Shown one piece after another: positions 58,561 through 64,000 of a stretch of DNA of 64,000 bases. Within the stretch, counting starts at the first letter, position 1; the number at the start of each line of letters is the position of its first letter. Source of the DNA: Apodemus sylvaticus (taxonomy: Eukaryota > Chordata > Mammalia > Rodentia > Muridae); the NCBI RefSeq assembly GCF_947179515.1, contig NC_067480.1, forward strand, positions 14,936,377 to 15,000,376. Direction: 5' to 3'. The notes beneath the pieces were generated by a model. It ran no database searches. It was not told the origin of the DNA and saw nothing but the letters and a program-made list of their open reading frames with translations. Both the position numbers and the translations under genes were made by a program.

Positions 58561-60204
58561 ATACATGCACAGACCTACATACATCAAAAGAAGGAAGAAA
58601 AAAATGAAGGTTTCAAGGAGGTAGAGTTTGCAGGGAAAGGAGATCAGCACATTCAGGAAGGACATATGGAAGGGTAATACAGGATGAATATGACCAAATA
58701 CATTGTATTCATGCATACAGTTTTTTAAACTAGGAAAGTCAGTACAAGGAAAAGCAATACCCCACACCATAACACTTGCATAAATATTATCGCACTGTTA
58801 GTCTGAGAGTTGAATCTGATGACTAATACCGGAAACAAAAGACACTCCCCAGAATTTTGGTTGCTTATGACTTGAGTGGACATCCCCAACAAATGCTGAA
58901 TGAGCAGAAGAGACTGACTTAGGGCCATCCTGTGAAAGCACCTGGTCTTTGCAATTGTTGGGTTTTTGCTTATTCTGCTCTTCTGCCTGAGTTTTAACAT
59001 ATGAGCCACCTGTGCTCTGGTGGCCTGTTGTTAAAATAAGCTATATAATTACTGGGTTTTGAATTTTTACATTTTCCCATCAAGCCCGCTGTTGATTATA
59101 TTTGTCAAAATTGAATGCCTGCCCTTTGAAAGGTCACTTCTAAGGCTTAAGCCTGTTTGTTTGTGTGATTAAAGCAAATCTCACCAGCTCTTGGTGTTCA
59201 ACCATGGCCACTCTTTCTTATGCCCTGTGCAATAAATAAGGAAGCTAAAAGCCATTATTTCTTCTTAGCTGTACAGATCAACCTTTAAACACATCTATAG
59301 CCTATGCCTGGCCTTTTTCACATTTCCAAGCAGCTAATGTGACATGAAAAGTCTACAAAAGCAACCTTTTTCAAGTTTCTTTTTGAAAGATGATATTACT
59401 ACATATAAGGTATCTTAAGAAGACAATAAATTTTTACAATTTGTTCAAAGATTTTTTCCATTCTGATCATAATTTCAAATTTTATAATATTTAAGAACTA
59501 AACAATTCTTTGTTTTTATTTGGTACAATGTAATAATCATTTTAAGAAGACTTGGTGACAATCTAAAAATAGGGATATTATCAAAACATGACATTTGAAT
59601 TAAAACAATAAAAATAAAAAGAGAAACTAAAAACTTGAATAGTTAAAATAAATTCCTTTTAGCAGGAACAGGTATTAATTATAACAGGTGCAGAATGAAT
59701 TTGACAATATGTTTCTGGAGGGCATTTGTGGAGAGAGAAGTTACTGTTTCTTATTTTAGATATATTATCACATTCCCCATGATATTGCTCAGATTGGGGG
59801 TGGGGGTCATAGAACTAAATATTGGAATAGTTGTTTAGTTCTGATAGCTATGATCTAATGGAATCAAGTACCATAAGTTGAAGAAGTGAAGGAAGAACTC
59901 AGCAGGACTCACTAATGTCAGCATCAAAACAAAACAAAATAAAACAGCAACAAAACCCCCTCCAATTTAGTAAAGAAGTATTAAAATATCCAAGTCAACA
60001 ATTAGGTCAGTAATCACATCAAAAAAATAAAGTGCATGCTAAACACATTGTTATAGATACCGAAGCAGAACTCTCTTATAAGGACTGTCTAGTATCTAAT
60101 TAGGAGTTGGTTTTTGTAGTTGCATGACCTTCTTGTGAATATATAAAACAAACATCTGGTCAACCCAGACAGAGCACAACACCCCAAGGAAGCAATTCTA
60201 TCTG
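58561..60204. other. Unique sequence; no gene recognised
   Basis: The ORFs at 58555-59009 (minus) have no recognisable domain. The part 59030-59360 is a possible conserved non-coding element. An A-rich AAAAC patch is at 59925-59955. Confidence 0.45.
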
Positions 60205-60840
60205 AATCTAGTTTGGGGGGCCAATTTGAATACTGGGATTACTTACAAGAGTCTAGGTAAGAGGTCATTTACTGAAGCAGGAGTGACTCAAAGGGACTTC
60301 CATCACTGAAGAAGTCCATCCCAGCATTAGTGAGGACCCAAGGAAGCCATGCACCTAAAACTCTGCACAGTCTGTAGGCAGCTTAACCAGCTCAACCAGT
60401 TCCTCCTCTAAGCAGCTCTTACTGCTTATAAAACCATGAAGGGGCCCTGTGAACCTGTAGTTTTGGAGGCTACCAGGGCTTGGCATGTGCATAAACTTCT
60501 TAGACTGTTAAGTTTTGTTAGCTTCCTAACCTATCTCCTTCTAATATGAGGTTTTCTCTTTTACCTTTATAAACAGCCAATTTTCCTAGGAGCCATGTCT
60601 CTCTCCTTTCTATCCATAGGTAATTCTTTGTCCCACTCAGTGACAAATATTCCTGCGCCAAATATTCCTGTGCCCTCTCCCTTGTTCCTTTTCTTCTTTC
60701 CCGTTTCCTCTATCTCCTACTTTTGTCCCTTATCCTTGCACTCTGTCCCTTTGGGGCAAATAAATCTCCTTTGTGCTGAGAACTTGCTCTTGCTGAGATG
60801 GGTCTCTTACAACCTCATTATTTCATCTTAAGTGAAACTT
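60205..60840 (+). mobile_element. LTR-like element (ERVL-like, uncertain)
   Basis: gggggccaatttgaatactg, aagtccatcccagcattagt, gtaggcagcttaaccag, agcagctcttactgcttata with aaacc and gaaggggccctgtgaacctg recall a murine ERVL-type LTR. A later AATAAA (60759) is followed by ctcctttgtgctgagaactt, a U5-like end. Termini are not resolved. Confidence 0.5.
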
Positions 60841-60851
60841 CCTCTTGAGAG

Positions 60852-61245
60852 TAAAAGCAAGGGAAAGGGTAAACTGGAGGAACAAAAGGGGATTACAACC
60901 ACATAGGAAGAACAATACCAACTAACAGGAAACCAACCGTAGCGTTCCCAGGGACTAAACCATCAATGAAAGAGTACACATGGAGGGACCCATGGCTCCA
61001 GCTACATATGTAGTAGAGGATGGCCTTATCTGGCATCAATGGGAGAGGAGACCCTTGGTTCTATGGAGGCTTGATATTCCAGCTAAAGGGAACTCTGGAG
61101 ATGTGAGGCCTGGACTGGGGGTCGGGGGAGCACCCTCACAGAGACAAAGGAGGGGGTGGGATGTGGGGTTTGCTGAGGGGAAACCAGGAAGAGGGGCAAC
61201 ATTTGACATATAAATAAAATAACCAATAAAAATAATAAAATTAAT
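60852..61245 (+). mobile_element. L1 3' UTR fragment
   Basis: Plus-strand L1 3' UTR: cataggaagaacaatacca, cccagggactaaaccatcaa, acccatggctccagctacat, agtagaggatggcc, G-rich tract, and the diverged end gcaacatttgacatataaat with an A-rich tail. Confidence 0.85.
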
Positions 61246-62192
61246 TAAAATTCCTAGAATGTCAATTCCTTTGCCTGGAAACAATTACCATAGAAGGAAA
61301 GTAAACCAACTCGTGGTCAGCACATTCATACAATCCCAAAGAAGATCCACTTAATATGTATTTTCAGCAAATCAACATATTTTGAGGCTATGGCAACTGA
61401 CATTGTCTCATGAAAAGATTACATGCAAAGAGAAGCATGCAAAGAGATCAAACTCATCAAAATTCCCAACGTGATGGGGAAGAACAGTTATTGACACTCC
61501 TATTGAAGGTGCAGCTGATGGCTACCAAGGGAGAGAGAGTCACTGTCCTTCGGGGATGTGGACACTGGTAGATTACTCATTATGCTACTACTGCTAGAGC
61601 ACAGTTGATCTTAAGTTCAGAACAACTATGCAACCACTTTAAGATGTACTTTTTTTTTCTTAGTAATTCATCAGATGCCTATACAAACTGCATAAACTGA
61701 ATGGTTGGTGAGCAACTCAGCCCAGGACTCTGAAGTTCAGACAAAATCTGTGTGCTGGAACTGTTAGCAAAGGCATGGGAGATAAATGTAACTAGACAGG
61801 AATGAGGTCCCATGGCCATAAAGATCATGGTGACGTAATAACCCAAATCTAACAAGAGGAACAAAAAAGGCTGTGTCTAGGTCTTTCTTTATCATGTGCT
61901 TATGGATAACGCAGTTTTTTATTTTCAATTAGTAATTTGTACATTGTGCAAATGGGGCAAGAGTCTATATGATCACATCAATATCTCTGGGTGATACACG
62001 TCAGGCAAAGTAAAGTGAATCTTTTGAGAGACACTTTACCTCTGATCATTATGGTCAGTATTCAATATAATGTTCATTTTAAATACTGTAGAGATAACCT
62101 TTTTCTTAAGAATTAGTTACATTCTTTTAAAAAATATTAAGTCCCCCTACAAATAAAGAAGTAAAGAAAACTTTGAGCCATCTAGTGAGATG
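61246..62192. other. Unique sequence
   Basis: Nothing recognised. Confidence 0.4.
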
Positions 62193-62197
62193 CTAAC

Positions 62198-62613
62198 TGT
62201 ACAGAGCCATATTGGGGCCTTCTTGCACTTGGTCAGAGTTTGACTTTGGTCAAGGTTAACTTCTCCCAGTTAGCCAGGATCCTTCTCCACCCAGGGTGGA
62301 GCGCTCGAAGTAAAGGTTAAGTTCATTGTTCCTCCAGGTCTAGGAATTCCTGAATTAAACAGGTGACCCACCCAGCTGCCGGAGCAGTCAAGACGAGGAC
62401 CTCCAAGAGAAGCTAGACAACTTCCACCGGAACTCAGCCTGGAGTCTGGGGGGAAGGGTTTGCCCAAACTGTTAAAAGGTCTGGCGCCATTAAAGTTTAC
62501 GGCTTTGATCAGTGAACATTGTCTTAGCCGCACTTCTTTTCGCCCCTCTTCCCTATAACCCCAAAATTCTCTCAACAGGTAACCCGGTTTACATGTGGCT
62601 GCTGGCAGCTACA
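62198..62613 (+). mobile_element. Solo LTR (416 bp) with 5-bp duplication
   Basis: Starts tgtacagagcc and ends ctgctggcagctaca (TG...CA), with the direct repeat ctaac at 62193-62197 and 62614-62618. An ATTAAA polyadenylation-type signal is at about 62491. Its 3' ~80 bp closely resemble the 3' part of the LTR at 41701-42120 (aacccggtt, catgt, gctgctggcag), whereas the U3 parts differ. An ERV LTR of class I or II. Confidence 0.85.
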
Positions 62614-62618
62614 CTAAC

Positions 62619-63102
62619 TAAGAAAATGCATAGCTAGTATATATAGGTGCCTAGAAGGGTAAAAATGATCTATGACGGAACGTTTTCAACTGTGTTCTGG
62701 TGCTATCTTAACTCTATTAATGGCCAAGTGCACACCTATGCCTATTCATGCAGCTGCAGAATATTTTCTAATATCCATTTGCTCAGAATCTTGCCTCCTC
62801 ACACTTTGGCATGTGAGGACTCTCATTCTAATTCTTCCTCCTAGCATTTTCAATCTTAGTACCCTTCTTAACCATAATTTCTCAATTCTCAATACAAATT
62901 CCCAAAAGAGAGTCTATCTGACTTCAAATACCTGCCAACATCTGGTATTTCCTTGGTCCCACCAGTTGAATAGAGACTAGAGTCCCACCTGTCAATGGCT
63001 TTAGACAGACTATTGAGTTGAGAAGAATCATATTATCATCATGATCATGATCATTATAATCATAATCATTATTATAGCAGCAGGACTGACTTCATTAGAA
63101 AG
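62619..63102. other. Unique sequence with an (ATC/ATT)n patch
   Basis: The patch at 63027-63076 consists of ATCAT/ATTAT trinucleotide-like units with short palindromes (atgatcatgatcat). Confidence 0.5.
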
Positions 63103-63245
63103 CTATTGGGGCTGAAGGAATGTCTCAGAGGTTAAGAAAAAATGACCCCACACCCTCTTCTGGCCACTAACAGCACTGCATACAAGTGGTCTGCAAACAT
63201 ACAAATAGGCAAATGTTCATAAAGTAAAAACAAATCAAATCTAAA
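63103..63245 (+). mobile_element. B2 SINE
   Basis: ggggctgaaggaatgtctca with gaggttaag (tRNA-like start), accctcttctggccactaac, actgcatacaagtggtctgc and an A-rich tail near 63210-63245 are B2 landmarks in order. Confidence 0.82.
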
Positions 63246-64000
63246 AATAAGTAAATTATATTTGACATATAACTTTGATGAGAACAAAGCTGTCTGTATT
63301 TTATGCAATTTAACAAAAAAAGAGACATATAGCTTAGTATCAAAGAATAGCTGTGTCTACATACACTAGGAAAACACATTGATTTGATCCAAACAATATA
63401 GCCAGCCTTAGTGATACTTAAGTGTATTATGCTAAACGCTAATTTAAGAAGCAATTTATAAAATCAATATGGCATGAAGGTACCCTGTTAATGAGTTCTA
63501 GCGTGTTTTTTTAAATAGAAGACACTTACCTTTCTAAAACCACAGCAATATGGGACCACTCTATCATGATATTCAGGTAACCAAGGAAATAAAGTTGTCA
63601 AAAAATAGAATTGATGTACTGTATGAATTTCACAAAACACTTCATTTTCATTTCATTTTGAAAGAGTGGTTGAGGTAACAAAAATAAATCAACTTCTTAG
63701 CTATGTACAAATCAATTTTTAACAAATCCAAAAGCTCTGGTTTAAAACTGTCAGCTAAGGAATTCTATGTCAAAAATTTTAATTTAGATTTAATTATGCT
63801 CAAATTTTCCACCCATACTAATTCTATGCCCTCTAAAAATTTCCTAACCATGAATAAAAAAAAAATCAACTTCCAGGCAAGATAATACTTTTTTAAATAT
63901 TCTAGCTTCAGATAAGTCCATTTGGAGGGGCGTTTAATTTAAAACATTTTACACAAAGGGTCGTTAAACACTTACAAGGTAAAGAGGAGGAGATCAAAAC
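63246..64000. other. Unique sequence to the window end
   Basis: AT-rich, no gene or repeat recognised. The ORF at 63703-63885 is Lys/Asn-rich with no domain I recognise. Confidence 0.4.

Noticed and set aside
62270..62575. 101-codon minus-strand ORF
   Set aside because: It lies wholly within a solo LTR, antisense to it.

Overview
This is mammalian, murine nuclear DNA, most likely from Mus or a very close relative. The basis is the repeat population. There are several young L1 copies whose ORF2 ends and 3' UTRs have the form I know from mouse (tail ending in aaatcatttgaaatgtaaat), older murine Lx-type L1s, B1, B2, B3 and B4 SINEs, a URR1-like hAT remnant, and rodent LTR elements. I saw no ID (BC1-derived) SINE, which argues weakly against rat. 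No bacterial, viral or CRISPR-type gene organisation is present.

I recognise no intact host protein-coding gene and no tRNA, rRNA or snRNA gene. Every long ORF with recognisable protein similarity belongs to L1: an ORF1 remnant on the minus strand at 41-1210, a 2.9 kb ORF2 remnant at about 44536-47447 with the reverse transcriptase FADD motif and the C-terminal CCHC knuckle but with a frameshift and a nonsense codon, and several ORF2 C-terminal stubs. The window therefore looks like AT-rich intergenic or deep intronic DNA.

Layout. 1-7.5 kb: the 5' part of a minus-strand L1, a second L1 3' UTR, an L1 3' end, B3, B4, an LTR, two B1s and another L1 3' UTR. 7.5-16 kb: mostly unique, with two LTR-like pieces and a chimeric L1 at 11357-11879. 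16-20 kb: dense repeats (an L1 flanked by a 95-bp duplication, an LTR inside an L1 3' UTR, a long Lx L1, B3). 20-28 kb: unique DNA, three copies of an unidentified local repeat, an inverted-5' L1, a (GTG)n(CTG)n tract, an L1 3' UTR and a B1 joined to an L1 tail. 28-41 kb: mostly unique, one L1 at 32822-34025, and several microsatellites including a ~490-bp GATA array. 41-48 kb: an Lx element split by a solo LTR, an L1 3' UTR, and the largest L1 (44251-47650). 48-64 kb: unique stretches, solo LTRs, URR1, a MIR-like piece, B4, L1 pieces and B2.

The most informative signals concern how the retrotransposons inserted: matched target-site duplications, three or four 5' inversions (twin priming), and one L1 carrying about 200 bp of non-L1 sequence at its 5' end inside the duplication. 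Repeat-poor stretches near 8.2, 21, 29, 48.9, 50.5 and 59.2 kb look like possible conserved non-coding elements, but this cannot be tested without alignments. I found no convincing new biological system.
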